From Companilactobacillus paralimentarius DSM 13238 = JCM 10415 (lineage in GTDB: Bacteria; Bacillota; Bacilli; Lactobacillales; Lactobacillaceae), in contig NZ_AZES01000026.1 in the NCBI RefSeq assembly GCF_001434985.1, positions 1-64,000 of the forward strand: a DNA stretch of 64,000 nucleotides, read 5' to 3'. A program made the translations under genes and the position numbers. The notes below the pieces were generated by a model. That model saw only the letters and a program-made list of their open reading frames with translations, ran no database searches and was not told the origin of the DNA. Every line of letters begins with the position of its first letter. The first letter of the stretch is position 1. This document shows, piece by piece, positions 9,449 through 17,949 of this stretch.

Positions 9449-9455
9449 CTTAATA

Positions 9456-9495
9456 AAAGTTCCGTAGAAATTCTTTTCTATGGAACTTTTTTTGT
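9456..9495 (+). terminator. Intrinsic terminator after pepV
   Basis: A stem built from AAAGTTCCGTAGAAA and its imperfect complement TTTTCTATGGAACTTT is followed by a T-run, 8 nt after the pepV stop. Confidence 0.85.
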
Positions 9496-9564
9496 TTTTA
9501 CACTTCTAAATCAATTTTATTATATAATTACGGTATGTAACTTTTTAAGGGAGCTTATTTAAAA

Positions 9565-12324
9565 GTGAAAAATTTATGGAATAGCATTGTCAATTGGTTC
9601 AAAAGTATTAAGAGCTGGTCCGATTTTGCTAACAAAGCTAATCTTACAATAGAGATCATTAGAAGAATAATTCTCTACTCTATCGCTGGTCTATTTATTA
9701 TTTTAAGTTTAGCTGTAGGTCTCGGAATGGGATATGTTTCAGCATTAACGAATCAAGTTAGTGTTCCTACCAAAACCGAGATGAGAACCGAACTTCAAGA
9801 TGTAAACAATTCAGCCACTCTATACTTTGCCGATGGTCAAAAAATTGAGAGTCTTCAAAAGGACCTTGAGGGTACTAAGATTTCAATCAATGAAATGTCA
9901 CCTTATTTGAAGAAAGCCATCGTCTCAACTGAAGATAGTGACTTCTATCGTCATAAAGGTGTCGTCCCTAAGTCTATCTTTAGAGCTATTATTTCTGATG
10001 TTACTGGTATTGGTGCACAAACTGGTGGATCTACTCTGACCCAACAAACAGTAAAAATGCAAATGTTATCATCAGAAACAACTTGGAAACGTAAAGCTGT
10101 TGAAATCTTCTTAGCTATGCGTCTCGATAAGTATTTCTCTAAGGATGAAATCCTAGCAGATTACTTAAACGCCGCTACTTTTGGTCGTAATAATAAGGGA
10201 CAAAACATTCAAGGTGTGCAAGCTGCCGCTCAAGGTCTCTTTGGCAAGGATGCTAAAGATTTAAACTTGGCAGAATCAGCTTTCATCGCCGGTTTGCCTC
10301 AAAGTCCTTCTATCTATACACCATATGACGAACGTGGAAGAATCAAGGACAACATAAGTCTTGGTTTAAAACGTAAAAATATCGTTTTATATCGTATGTA
10401 TCGTGATAACCAAATTTCCGAATCTCAATACAATCAAGCCAAGAAATTTGATTTGAAGAATGATTTCCAAAAGCCAGAAAAAGCTGACAGTCAAAGTATC
10501 AAGTATGGTTACTTGTACAATACCTTAACTTCTCAAGCTAGAACAATTTTAATTAAACGTCTAGCTAAAAACGATGGTATTAAATACAAGGACTTGATCA
10601 AAGACAAGAACCTTTATGAGAGATATTGGACTCAAGCAGATACAGAATTACACAATAAGAATTACAAGATTCACAGTACAATCAATAAGAGTTTATACGT
10701 TGCCTTAAACAAGCAAGCTCAAGAATATAAAGATAACTTGGGAACAACTCATACTGACAACGCAACTGATCCTAATACTGGTAAGAGTATTAAAGTCTCC
10801 GAACCGGTTCAAAATGGTTCCGTCTTACTAGATAACAAGACTGGTCAAGTCTTAGCCTTCGTTGGTGGTGTTAACTTCAAGAAATCACAAAATAACCACG
10901 CCTTCGATACTAAACGATCACCTGGTTCATCTATTAAACCATTGATTACTTTTGCCCCAGCGATTGAAAATGGATTAATTGGTTCACAATCAATGTTGGC
11001 CGACTTCAAGACTAGTTTCAAGAAGTACTCACCAACTGATTATGGTGAAACAATTCAAAATCGTTTCATCTCCGCTCGTGAGACTTTGGAAGAATCATAC
11101 AATATTCCTTCAGTTAACCTCTATAACTACATCAGACAACACGGCGTTGATTCTGAAAAGTATATGTCTAAGATGGGAATTCATCTTTCTGATAAAGAAT
11201 ATCAACAGTTAGGTATTACTTTGGGTGGTACCGCATCTGGTGTGACCGTACTTCAACAAGCCAGTGCCTTCTCTACTTTTGCTAATAAGGGTGTTCACGT
11301 TGATCCTTATGTTGTCTCTGAAGTTACTGATCCATCTGGTACCGATATTTATAAACATAAAGATTCTCGTACTCGTGTCTTCAGTAAACAAACTTCATAC
11401 ATCATCAAGAACATGCTTCACGGTGTTGTAACTAAAGGTACTGCTTCTGCTCTTTCATATGAAGCTAACTTCAGTACTAAGAACCTCTTTGGTAAAACTG
11501 GTACATCTAATGACTATCGTGATAACTGGTTCATTGGTAGTACCGATGGTATGACTTTGGCTTCTTGGATTGGTTACGATAATTTCTACGGTAACAATTA
11601 CAATCTATCAAGCAATTCGACTGACCTTAACCAAGAACTCTGGGCGAAAATGGCAAATGCCGTTTACAAACAGGATCAAAGTGTCCTTAACGTTCATACC
11701 GCCTTTACTAGACCAAGTGGTGTTCAATCTTACAAGGTCGACAAAGAAACAGGTACTAACGTTGGTACAATTGGTTACAATGGTGTCACTTCTAAGGTTG
11801 ATCAACATACAACTACCTCACTTTATTACAAAGGCAGTCCTCGTGATATGTCTTACAATAACTTTGCCATTGGTGGTAAAGCTAAGAATTACAAACTATT
11901 CTGGGATAACTACTTCGGACGTAGCAATAGTTACGGTACTGTAAAACGTCTTGGTGATGATAGTAAATCTGCCAATGAATTAGCTCAAGAAAACGGAAGC
12001 GGTCGTACTTCTGGTTTCAGTAATAGTACAAACAGCAGTGATTCATCACAAGTAATTACTAACAATAGTTCTTCATCCAATTCGGCTACAACGGAATCAA
12101 CCGCTAGATCAAACATATCTAACAGTAATTCCGACACTGGTACTGGCTCGGGAACAGGTTCAGGCTCTGGTTCTGGATCAGGTTCTGGTAGCTCAAGTGA
12201 AGAAAAAGAATCTTCAAATAGTACTAGTTCAAGTTCTAATGAACAATCAAGTACTGAAACCACTGGTAACTCTTCATCAACTGGTACTGATACGGTTTCG
12301 ACAACTCCACCAGCAGGTGAATAG
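9565..12324 (+). CDS. pbp1A: Class A penicillin-binding protein (PBP1A-type)
   Basis: A 919-residue bifunctional peptidoglycan synthase. One transmembrane anchor lies near residues 30-55. The glycosyltransferase domain (about 85-260) shows STEDSDFYRHKGV and GGSTLTQQTVK. The transpeptidase domain (about 400-720) has the nucleophile Ser in SPGSSIKP, the SYN-type motif (EESYNIPS) and KTGTSND. The last 130 residues are a Ser/Gly/Thr-rich tail containing a run of GS repeats, probably a wall-spanning linker. Start is GTG with AAGGGAG upstream. Monocistronic with its own terminator. Confidence 0.92.
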   Translation: MKNLWNSIVNWFKSIKSWSDFANKANLTIEIIRRIILYSIAGLFIILSLAVGLGMGYVSALTNQVSVPTKTEMRTELQDVNNSATLYFADGQKIESLQKDLEGTKISINEMSPYLKKAIVSTEDSDFYRHKGVVPKSIFRAIISDVTGIGAQTGGSTLTQQTVKMQMLSSETTWKRKAVEIFLAMRLDKYFSKDEILADYLNAATFGRNNKGQNIQGVQAAAQGLFGKDAKDLNLAESAFIAGLPQSPSIYTPYDERGRIKDNISLGLKRKNIVLYRMYRDNQISESQYNQAKKFDLKNDFQKPEKADSQSIKYGYLYNTLTSQARTILIKRLAKNDGIKYKDLIKDKNLYERYWTQADTELHNKNYKIHSTINKSLYVALNKQAQEYKDNLGTTHTDNATDPNTGKSIKVSEPVQNGSVLLDNKTGQVLAFVGGVNFKKSQNNHAFDTKRSPGSSIKPLITFAPAIENGLIGSQSMLADFKTSFKKYSPTDYGETIQNRFISARETLEESYNIPSVNLYNYIRQHGVDSEKYMSKMGIHLSDKEYQQLGITLGGTASGVTVLQQASAFSTFANKGVHVDPYVVSEVTDPSGTDIYKHKDSRTRVFSKQTSYIIKNMLHGVVTKGTASALSYEANFSTKNLFGKTGTSNDYRDNWFIGSTDGMTLASWIGYDNFYGNNYNLSSNSTDLNQELWAKMANAVYKQDQSVLNVHTAFTRPSGVQSYKVDKETGTNVGTIGYNGVTSKVDQHTTTSLYYKGSPRDMSYNNFAIGGKAKNYKLFWDNYFGRSNSYGTVKRLGDDSKSANELAQENGSGRTSGFSNSTNSSDSSQVITNNSSSSNSATTESTARSNISNSNSDTGTGSGTGSGSGSGSGSGSSSEEKESSNSTSSSSNEQSSTETTGNSSSTGTDTVSTTPPAGE

Positions 12325-12325
12325 T

Positions 12326-12360
12326 TAAAAAGCAGATATCTACGGATGTCTGCTTTTTTA
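12326..12360 (+). terminator. Intrinsic terminator after the PBP gene
   Basis: AGCAGATATC and GATGTCTGCT form a 10-bp stem with a 4-base loop, followed by seven T's. Confidence 0.85.
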
Positions 12361-12418
12361 TGCAATCGAAAAACTATGATAGAATAAGTTTCGTTACTTT
12401 AGATCTAAGGAGAATAGT

Positions 12419-12721
12419 ATGTACTTTAGTCCTGAATTCTTGCAAAACACTTTATATATAGTTGCTGCCATTTTAATTTTGTTTATCTTAATCGTGATTG
12501 GTTACAAAATTAAACACAACATCAAAATATGGGATAAATCTTTTACTTTAGCTTTGATCGTACTAGCTAACACGCTTTATTCCATCCTATCTGGATTCTT
12601 CGATATGCCTTACGAATTAAGTTCAATTATTACCGGTGGACTTTCATTAGTTGCTTTCGGATATATCGTCGTCATCGTTTGGGAATTACATAAGCAAAGA
12701 AAATCAATCAAGAGCAAGTAA
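12419..12721 (+). CDS. Small membrane protein, function unknown
   Basis: A 100-residue protein with three predicted membrane spans (about residues 10-28, 41-56 and 69-88), short loops and a basic C-terminal tail (HKQRKSIKSK). I cannot assign it to a named family. The start is well supported (AAGGAG 7 nt before ATG), and the gene has terminators on both sides, so it is an independent unit between the PBP gene and ccpA. Confidence 0.65.
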   Translation: MYFSPEFLQNTLYIVAAILILFILIVIGYKIKHNIKIWDKSFTLALIVLANTLYSILSGFFDMPYELSSIITGGLSLVAFGYIVVIVWELHKQRKSIKSK

Positions 12722-12766
12722 AAAAGCCCTGAGAATGAAAATAACTTCACTCTCAAGGCTTTTTGT
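12720..12766. terminator. Bidirectional terminator (small membrane protein / ccpA)
   Basis: AAAAAGCCCTGAGA pairs imperfectly with TCTCAAGGCTTTTT across the short space between the convergent genes. Confidence 0.8.
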
Positions 12767-12778
12767 TTATGATCTTAC

Positions 12779-13780
12779 TTATTTTGTTGAACCACGTTTT
12801 ACAATGCTGTATGGTAATTTAACTGTATTTTCATCAATTTGTTCTTGATTCATCATCTTAGTCAACAAGCGCATAGCAACCGCACCAATATCATACAATG
12901 GTTCTTCAATAGAACTCATCTTTGGACGTGTTACTTCACAAAGCACTGTATCGTTACTTGTAACAAGTTCAAAATCATCTGGAACCTTAACGCCAGCCTT
13001 AACAGCTGAATTAAGAATACCAGCAGCCAACAAATCATCTGTAACATAAGCAGCTGTAGCACCACTACTGTGAACGGCATCCCAAATCGCTTCTCCGGCA
13101 CGAACTGAATATTCAGCTTCAAATACTAAGTTAGATGAGAAGTTAAGATGTGCTTTCTTCAAAGCTTTCTTGTAACCATCTAATCTGTATTTTCCATCAA
13201 TAGGATTTTCAAGGCTACCACCCACGAAGGCAACCTTCTTGTGACCATTTTGTGTTAATTGACTTACAACACTAGCAACAGCATCTGTAAAATCAATATT
13301 TACACTGGCACTTTCATTATTCTTATCAACTGAACCAGCCAAAACGATTGGTGTCTTTGAGTTTGCAAGAATGCGCTTCAATTTCTTTGATAATTGCTTG
13401 CCCATGTAAATAAGTCCATCAACTTGTTTAGAAAGCAAGTTATTCAAGATTTGTTCTTCATCACCAACAGATTCTTGTAAACTTGTCAAAATAATATTGT
13501 ACTTGTACATTGAGGCAACATCATCAATACCTTTAGCCAATGAAGCAAAGTATAGGTTAGTGATATCTGGTAAAATAACACCAATAGTTGTACTCTTCTT
13601 ACTTGCCAAACCACGAGCAACCGCATTAGGACGATAGTTCAAACGATCGATTACTTCCAAAACACGTTTTCTTGTTTCTTCTTTTACATTAGCGTTCCCA
13701 TTAACTACACGTGAAATTGTAGCCATTGAAACATTAGCAGCCTCGGCTACGTCATAAATTGTTACTACTTTTTTGTCCAT
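12779..13780 (-). CDS. ccpA: Catabolite control protein A (LacI family)
   Basis: A 333-residue LacI/GalR regulator. The N-terminal helix-turn-helix is VTIYDVAEAANVSMATISR, followed by the hinge (NYRPNAVARGLASKKS) and a periplasmic-binding-protein-like core. The divergent pairing with pepQ is the classic lactobacillus ccpA locus. CcpA, with Ser-phosphorylated HPr, binds cre sites to repress or activate carbon catabolism. A TTG one codon earlier is possible, but ATG at 13780 has better spacing from GAGAGTGA. Its promoter contains a cre site, implying autoregulation. Confidence 0.93.
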   Translation of the reverse strand: MDKKVVTIYDVAEAANVSMATISRVVNGNANVKEETRKRVLEVIDRLNYRPNAVARGLASKKSTTIGVILPDITNLYFASLAKGIDDVASMYKYNIILTSLQESVGDEEQILNNLLSKQVDGLIYMGKQLSKKLKRILANSKTPIVLAGSVDKNNESASVNIDFTDAVASVVSQLTQNGHKKVAFVGGSLENPIDGKYRLDGYKKALKKAHLNFSSNLVFEAEYSVRAGEAIWDAVHSSGATAAYVTDDLLAAGILNSAVKAGVKVPDDFELVTSNDTVLCEVTRPKMSSIEEPLYDIGAVAMRLLTKMMNQEQIDENTVKLPYSIVKRGSTK

Positions 13781-13822
13781 CAATATTCACTCTCTCAAAC
13801 AATATTTTCATTAATTAACTTT

Positions 13823-13851
13823 AATTTATCAGAAATTTTCACTAATTGCAA
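13823..13851 (-). promoter_or_regulatory. ccpA promoter
   Basis: On the minus strand, TTGCAA (13851-13846) and TAAATT (13828-13823) are separated by exactly 17 bp, about 43 nt upstream of the ccpA start. The -35 hexamer lies inside the cre site. Confidence 0.6.
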
Positions 13852-13860
13852 GCGGTTTCT
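13846..13860. promoter_or_regulatory. cre site between ccpA and pepQ
   Basis: TTGCAAGCGGTTTCT fits the 15-position cre consensus WTGNAANCGNWNNCW at every constrained position. It covers the ccpA -35 hexamer and lies about 50 bp upstream of the pepQ -10, so CcpA can both repress its own gene and act on pepQ. Confidence 0.8.
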
Positions 13861-13911
13861 ACATTATTGGCATATGTTTTCATATTTTTTCAAAAAGAAA
13901 ATGATTTTCAG

Positions 13912-13920
13912 TGATATACT
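13912..13920 (+). promoter_or_regulatory. pepQ extended -10 promoter
   Basis: TGATATACT is a TGn extended -10 element 33 nt upstream of the pepQ start. No convincing -35 hexamer is visible, which is usual for extended -10 promoters. Confidence 0.6.
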
Positions 13921-13952
13921 ACTATTAAATCTGAACGTAAAGGAGTATTTTC

Positions 13953-15053
13953 ATGAAGAAACAATTATTAGATCTACAAGAATATTTAGCACAAAATAAT
14001 CTGGATATTGCTTATATCTCTAACCCCAGTGACATCAACTACTTTACCGGTTTCTACAGTGATCCTGTAGAAAGAATTCTCGCACTTTTAGTTTTCCCTG
14101 ACAAGGACCCATTCCTATTTGCCCCTCAACTAGAAGTTGAAGCAGCTAAAGATGCTGGCTGGGATAAGGATGTCTTCGGTTACTTAGATCATGAGAAACC
14201 ATTTGAATTAATGGCTGGTCATATCAAGGATGTGGCTGGAACTCCTACCAAATGGGGTATTGAAAAAGATGACTTACCTGTTCAAAAACTAGAAGCTATT
14301 AAAGGACAATTTCCTGATGCTCAATTTCCAACTAATCTTTCTCGCTACATGGAAAATGCTAAATTAATCAAGACGGCTGCTGAAATCAATGAATTAAAAG
14401 CTGCTGGTACTGAAGCAGATTACGCTTTTGAAGTTGGTTTCAATGCTATCAAAGAAGGCCGCACTGAACAAGAAGTTGTTGCAGAGATCGAATACGCAAT
14501 GATGCGAAAAGGTGTCATGCATATGAGTTTTGATACTATTGTTCAAGCTGGTGCCAACGCTGCTAATCCACATGGTGGCCCTGAAAAGAATCCTATCGAA
14601 AAAAATGAACTTGTCCTCTTTGATTTAGGTACAGTTCATAACGGTTATATTAGTGATGCCTCACGTACCGTTGCTTTTGGCAAACCAGATGCTAAATCAC
14701 TTGATATCTATAAAGTTGACCTTGAAGCTCAATATGCTGCTATGGATGCTGCTAAACCTGGTATTACTGCTGCCGAACTTGATAAAGTTGCTCGTGACAT
14801 CATCACTAAAGCCGGTTATGGCGAATACTTCATTCATCGCCTAGGCCATGGTATGGGAACTTCTGAACACGAATTCCCATCAATTATGGAAGGCAATGAC
14901 ATGGTTCTAAAACCAGGCATGTGCTTCTCAATCGAACCCGGAATTTACATTCCAAATGTTGCTGGAGTTAGAATTGAGGACTGTGTTTATATTACCGAGG
15001 ATGGTTGTGAACCATTCACACATACAAATAAGGAACTGAAATATATCGACTAA
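13953..15053 (+). CDS. pepQ: Xaa-Pro dipeptidase PepQ
   Basis: A 366-residue M24 metallopeptidase that cleaves X-Pro dipeptides. The N-terminal creatinase-like domain covers about residues 1-130. The pita-bread domain carries the metal ligands: Asp in LVLFDLGTVHNGYISDASRT, His in HRLGHGMGTSEHE, and Glu in SIEPGIYIP and GVRIEDCVYIT. ATG preceded by AAAGGAG. Divergent from ccpA and probably under CcpA influence through the shared cre site. A terminator follows. Confidence 0.93.
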   Translation: MKKQLLDLQEYLAQNNLDIAYISNPSDINYFTGFYSDPVERILALLVFPDKDPFLFAPQLEVEAAKDAGWDKDVFGYLDHEKPFELMAGHIKDVAGTPTKWGIEKDDLPVQKLEAIKGQFPDAQFPTNLSRYMENAKLIKTAAEINELKAAGTEADYAFEVGFNAIKEGRTEQEVVAEIEYAMMRKGVMHMSFDTIVQAGANAANPHGGPEKNPIEKNELVLFDLGTVHNGYISDASRTVAFGKPDAKSLDIYKVDLEAQYAAMDAAKPGITAAELDKVARDIITKAGYGEYFIHRLGHGMGTSEHEFPSIMEGNDMVLKPGMCFSIEPGIYIPNVAGVRIEDCVYITEDGCEPFTHTNKELKYID

Positions 15054-15061
15054 TATAAAGT

Positions 15062-15108
15062 AAAAAGGATTTGATAAAACCACTAAGTGGTTTATTAAAT
15101 CCTTTTTG
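15062..15108 (+). terminator. Intrinsic terminator after pepQ
   Basis: AAAAAGGATTTGATAAAACCAC pairs almost fully with the following GTGGTTTATTAAATCCTTTTT. The hairpin is symmetrical and could also stop the minus-strand PTS operon. Confidence 0.85.
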
Positions 15109-15142
15109 TTTGTATAAACTTATTAAAGCAAACATCTTCCAT

Positions 15143-15562
15143 TCAGAGAATCTCATAAATTTTAATAATTATATTACCAAATTTATTTTTAGAATCAGGG
15201 ATTATCTTTGAAATAAATGTTCGGTTAGCTAAATTACCGTAGTATCCTTCATCATTTACAATGAATTCAGGATGACATATTCCAATTCTGCCCTTTTCTA
15301 TATTACCTGAATTTCTGATGAAAATATTTTCTTGATTATTTTCAGTCTGAAGAACATATGATGCGTCAGCACTAGAATACTTGTCATCAAATTTATAATT
15401 AAAATCACCGCCAAACTTCAATACTTTTCCTGATATTTCTCCAGTAAAATATCCGCCATCAATTGGAATGATTTTAAAATATCCCTTTTTCGTATTTCCT
15501 ATTCTAATTGGATTACCTAACATTATGTGAATATCAATAAAACTCTTAATCTTTAATGCCAT
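15143..15562 (-). CDS. DUF3237 family protein
   Basis: About 139 residues, with the DUF3237 (UPF0311) pattern: PIDGGYFTGEISGKVLKFGGDFN, then YSSADASYVLQTENNQENIFIRNSG and NRTFISKII near the end. The family is a small beta-barrel of unknown biochemistry. I chose ATG 15562 because AAGGA lies 10 nt upstream; the ORF is open to a TTG at 15586 that lacks its own site. The gene overlaps the PTS gene by 17 nt, so it belongs to the same transcript and probably to the same sugar pathway. Confidence 0.75.
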   Translation of the reverse strand: MALKIKSFIDIHIMLGNPIRIGNTKKGYFKIIPIDGGYFTGEISGKVLKFGGDFNYKFDDKYSSADASYVLQTENNQENIFIRNSGNIEKGRIGICHPEFIVNDEGYYGNLANRTFISKIIPDSKNKFGNIIIKIYEIL

Positions 15563-16937
15563 TTTTATTAGATCCTTTATATCCAAATAGCATAACTAAA
15601 ACAAAACCTATAATTGCAGTGACTATTCCTCCAATCGTCATAGGAATCCAATTAATTGATGTTTGTAATGATAATATACTGAAGAACATTACAGTAATTT
15701 GACCTTTTACAACTGCTGTAATTGCTCCACCTATAGCACCAGCTACAATAACATATGCCATACATTTCCTATATCTTAATAATGCTCCATAGACAATGGG
15801 TTCTGTTATTCCTGCAAATAATACAGGAATAATGGCTGCAGCCATAACTGAACGTAGTTCCGGATCTTTTTTTGCTTTAAAGATTAAAGCAATGGCAATA
15901 CCAATAGCAGCCCAAGTTGCAGCACCAGCACAAGCTAATATTGAATCTGCACCTTTGGTTGCAATATTAGAGATAACAATTGGCATTATTGCCCAATGTA
16001 ACCCAAACGTTACTAATATTTCCCATAAGCCACCCAAAAGCAAACCAGCCAAAATTGGTGCAACCGAAAACAGGCTCATAATTAATCCACTGATCATATC
16101 TCCAAGTCCAACTGCAATTGGACCAATTATTAAAATAATAAACGGAACCATAATTAATAATGATATAAATGGAATCAATAACGTATGATAATTACTTGAA
16201 ATTCTTTTTTTCATAAATTTATATATTAGTGTATAAATGGGAATAGCAATTAATACTGGAAAAACTGTTGAAGAATAATTTTCCATCGAAAATGGAATTC
16301 CTAAAAATGATGTACCTTTAACACCAATTAATTTCATGATCATAGTAGGTTCTAGAATTGACGCACCAATAGCTGCAGCCACATATATATCAACTTTAAA
16401 TTTTCGAGCCATACTTATACTTATGATAATTGGCAAAAAGTAAAAGAAAGCATTATATATTCCATTAAATATCATTAATGTTGGAGCTTTAGCAGAAAAT
16501 ACGCCTATCCCTGACAAGGTTATTGACAATGCTTTTATCAAACCCACTCCTGCCATTGCTGGTAATATCGGAGTGAATGTCGCCTGTAGTACCGAGAAGA
16601 CACTGTTAATTAGATTATTAAATGATAATGATTTTTTATCTTTTAAATCTTCTTCAGAATAATTTTCATCTACAATTCCTTTTCCCTTGTCCTTATCAAG
16701 TAACGTCATAACAGCATCATACATACTTTCAACTTTTGGACCTATAACTACTTGTTCCTGTCCACCACTCTCTAAAAATTTTAATACTTCATTTAATTTC
16801 TCTATATTTTGACCATTTACCTTGCTTTTATCATGAACTACAAAACGTAATCTTGTAGCACAATGTGTAAGACTCACTATATTAGATGTTCCACCAATAT
16901 ATTCCATGATTGATTGTGCTTCTGCTTCAAATGACAT
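15546..16937 (-). CDS. PTS EIIBC permease, glucose/beta-glucoside superfamily
   Basis: About 463 residues. The N-terminal EIIB domain (1-85) has the phosphorylated Cys26 in LTHCATRLRFVV. The EIIC membrane domain (about 105-455) has roughly ten spans and the conserved GITEPIVYG substrate motif. There is no EIIA domain, so EIIA must be supplied by another protein. Start ATG 16937 follows GGAGG by 7 nt; longer starts lack a site. It follows the esterase by 16 nt in one operon facing the LacI/deacetylase genes. Substrate is unproven; an acetylated or beta-linked sugar is my inference. Confidence 0.88.
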   Translation of the reverse strand: MSFEAEAQSIMEYIGGTSNIVSLTHCATRLRFVVHDKSKVNGQNIEKLNEVLKFLESGGQEQVVIGPKVESMYDAVMTLLDKDKGKGIVDENYSEEDLKDKKSLSFNNLINSVFSVLQATFTPILPAMAGVGLIKALSITLSGIGVFSAKAPTLMIFNGIYNAFFYFLPIIISISMARKFKVDIYVAAAIGASILEPTMIMKLIGVKGTSFLGIPFSMENYSSTVFPVLIAIPIYTLIYKFMKKRISSNYHTLLIPFISLLIMVPFIILIIGPIAVGLGDMISGLIMSLFSVAPILAGLLLGGLWEILVTFGLHWAIMPIVISNIATKGADSILACAGAATWAAIGIAIALIFKAKKDPELRSVMAAAIIPVLFAGITEPIVYGALLRYRKCMAYVIVAGAIGGAITAVVKGQITVMFFSILSLQTSINWIPMTIGGIVTAIIGFVLVMLFGYKGSNKNGIKD

Positions 16938-16953
16938 ATTTGTCCTCCAAATT

Positions 16954-17838
16954 TTAAGCATTCGCCATTTCTTTTATAAAATTTATAATTCTATTCCAAG
17001 CGTCTTTAGATGCATCGGGGTTAAATTCTTTCAAGTCTTTATGTGTAAATCCATGTTGGCAATCCTTGTAGCATTTATAATTGACCTTAATATTTTCTTT
17101 AATCAATGAATCTCTAAATATTTCTTCACCCTTTCGTAGGGAATCATACTCAGCGGAATTTATTAAAGTTGGTGGATAAATACTAAAATCAGAATTTAAA
17201 AGCGATGAAAGAGGATTATCCATATCTTCAAAATTATCATATTCCCAATACTGATATTGTTGAATTCTATTTATAGAAATTGCCTTTTGAGGATCAATAT
17301 AAGTTTGTAATTGATTATTTTGTGAACACGGTGCGTAATTCATAACCAATCCTTTAATAAAATTATTTTTATCCTTATTTTGAAGTTGAACTAACGCTGC
17401 AGCAATTTGACCGCCCGCACTACTACCCCCTACAATAAATTTTTTACCTTCGAAATCTAAGTCTCTTCTATGAGAATCACAGTACTTTATAAATTCATAG
17501 GTCGTACTGTATGCCAAAGGAAATTTATATTCAGGAGCCAAACAGTAATCAATATTTACAACAATTGCTCCACTTTTCTCACAAATTAATTTACAGTATG
17601 GAATATCTAACTGATAATATCCAAGGCACATACCACCGCCATGCATATTAAAATAGACAGACTTTGTCTTTAAGTGTTTAGGATAATAAATGTATCCATC
17701 TATGAACCCTATAGAGGTTCTAACTGAAATTTTCTTTGAAGTATCATTGGCCATTTCTTGTTTTAAATAATCATTCAATTTCATTAATTTCGATTTTCTA
17801 TAATCATAAACATCAGAATCTCTAATTTTTTTATCCAA
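16954..17838 (-). CDS. Alpha/beta hydrolase, hormone-sensitive-lipase type (acetyl esterase-like)
   Basis: A 294-residue soluble esterase. The oxyanion-hole motif is HGGG at 66-69, the nucleophile Ser140 lies in GGSSAGG (137-143), and the rest of the triad is probably Asp232 (AEYDSLR) and His262 (CQHGF). The fold is that of HSL/Aes-type carboxylesterases that act on short acyl esters. Start is TTG, chosen because AGAAGG precedes it by 7 nt. First gene of the minus-strand sugar operon. Removal of O-acetyl groups from the imported sugar is the likely role, by context only. Confidence 0.82.
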   Translation of the reverse strand: MDKKIRDSDVYDYRKSKLMKLNDYLKQEMANDTSKKISVRTSIGFIDGYIYYPKHLKTKSVYFNMHGGGMCLGYYQLDIPYCKLICEKSGAIVVNIDYCLAPEYKFPLAYSTTYEFIKYCDSHRRDLDFEGKKFIVGGSSAGGQIAAALVQLQNKDKNNFIKGLVMNYAPCSQNNQLQTYIDPQKAISINRIQQYQYWEYDNFEDMDNPLSSLLNSDFSIYPPTLINSAEYDSLRKGEEIFRDSLIKENIKVNYKCYKDCQHGFTHKDLKEFNPDASKDAWNRIINFIKEMANA

Positions 17839-17863
17839 ATAATTACCTTCTTAAATTTATTCG

Positions 17864-17879
17864 TTGGAACCGGTTCCAA
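17864..17879. promoter_or_regulatory. LacI-type operator O1
   Basis: A perfect 16-bp palindrome, TTGGAACCGGTTCCAA, with the central CG typical of LacI-family operators. It contains the -35 hexamer of the rightward promoter and lies 26 bp before the esterase start. Confidence 0.8.
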
Positions 17880-17892
17880 AAACTAGTATAAT
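17864..17892 (+). promoter_or_regulatory. Promoter of the lacI-type/deacetylase operon
   Basis: TTGGAA (17864-17869) and TATAAT (17887-17892) are separated by exactly 17 bp. Operator O1 covers the -35 and operator O2 lies about 25 bp downstream of the -10, so a repressor on either would block transcription. Confidence 0.65.
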
Positions 17893-17916
17893 ACAAATAT
17901 AAGCAAAAGCAACACA

Positions 17917-17938
17917 TTTTTGGAACCGGTTCCAAAAA
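17917..17938. promoter_or_regulatory. LacI-type operator O2
   Basis: The same 16-bp palindromic core as O1, extended here by flanking T and A bases to a 22-bp perfect palindrome. Its centre is 56 bp from that of O1. It ends next to the regulator's own Shine-Dalgarno site. Confidence 0.8.
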
Positions 17939-17949
17939 AAGGAGAAAAA

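Noticed and set aside
11985-12365. Minus-strand open frame of 126 codons rich in Pro-Glu repeats
   Set aside because: It is the antisense of the Gly-Ser tail of the PBP gene, where biased codons keep the opposite frame open; it has no ribosome site of its own.
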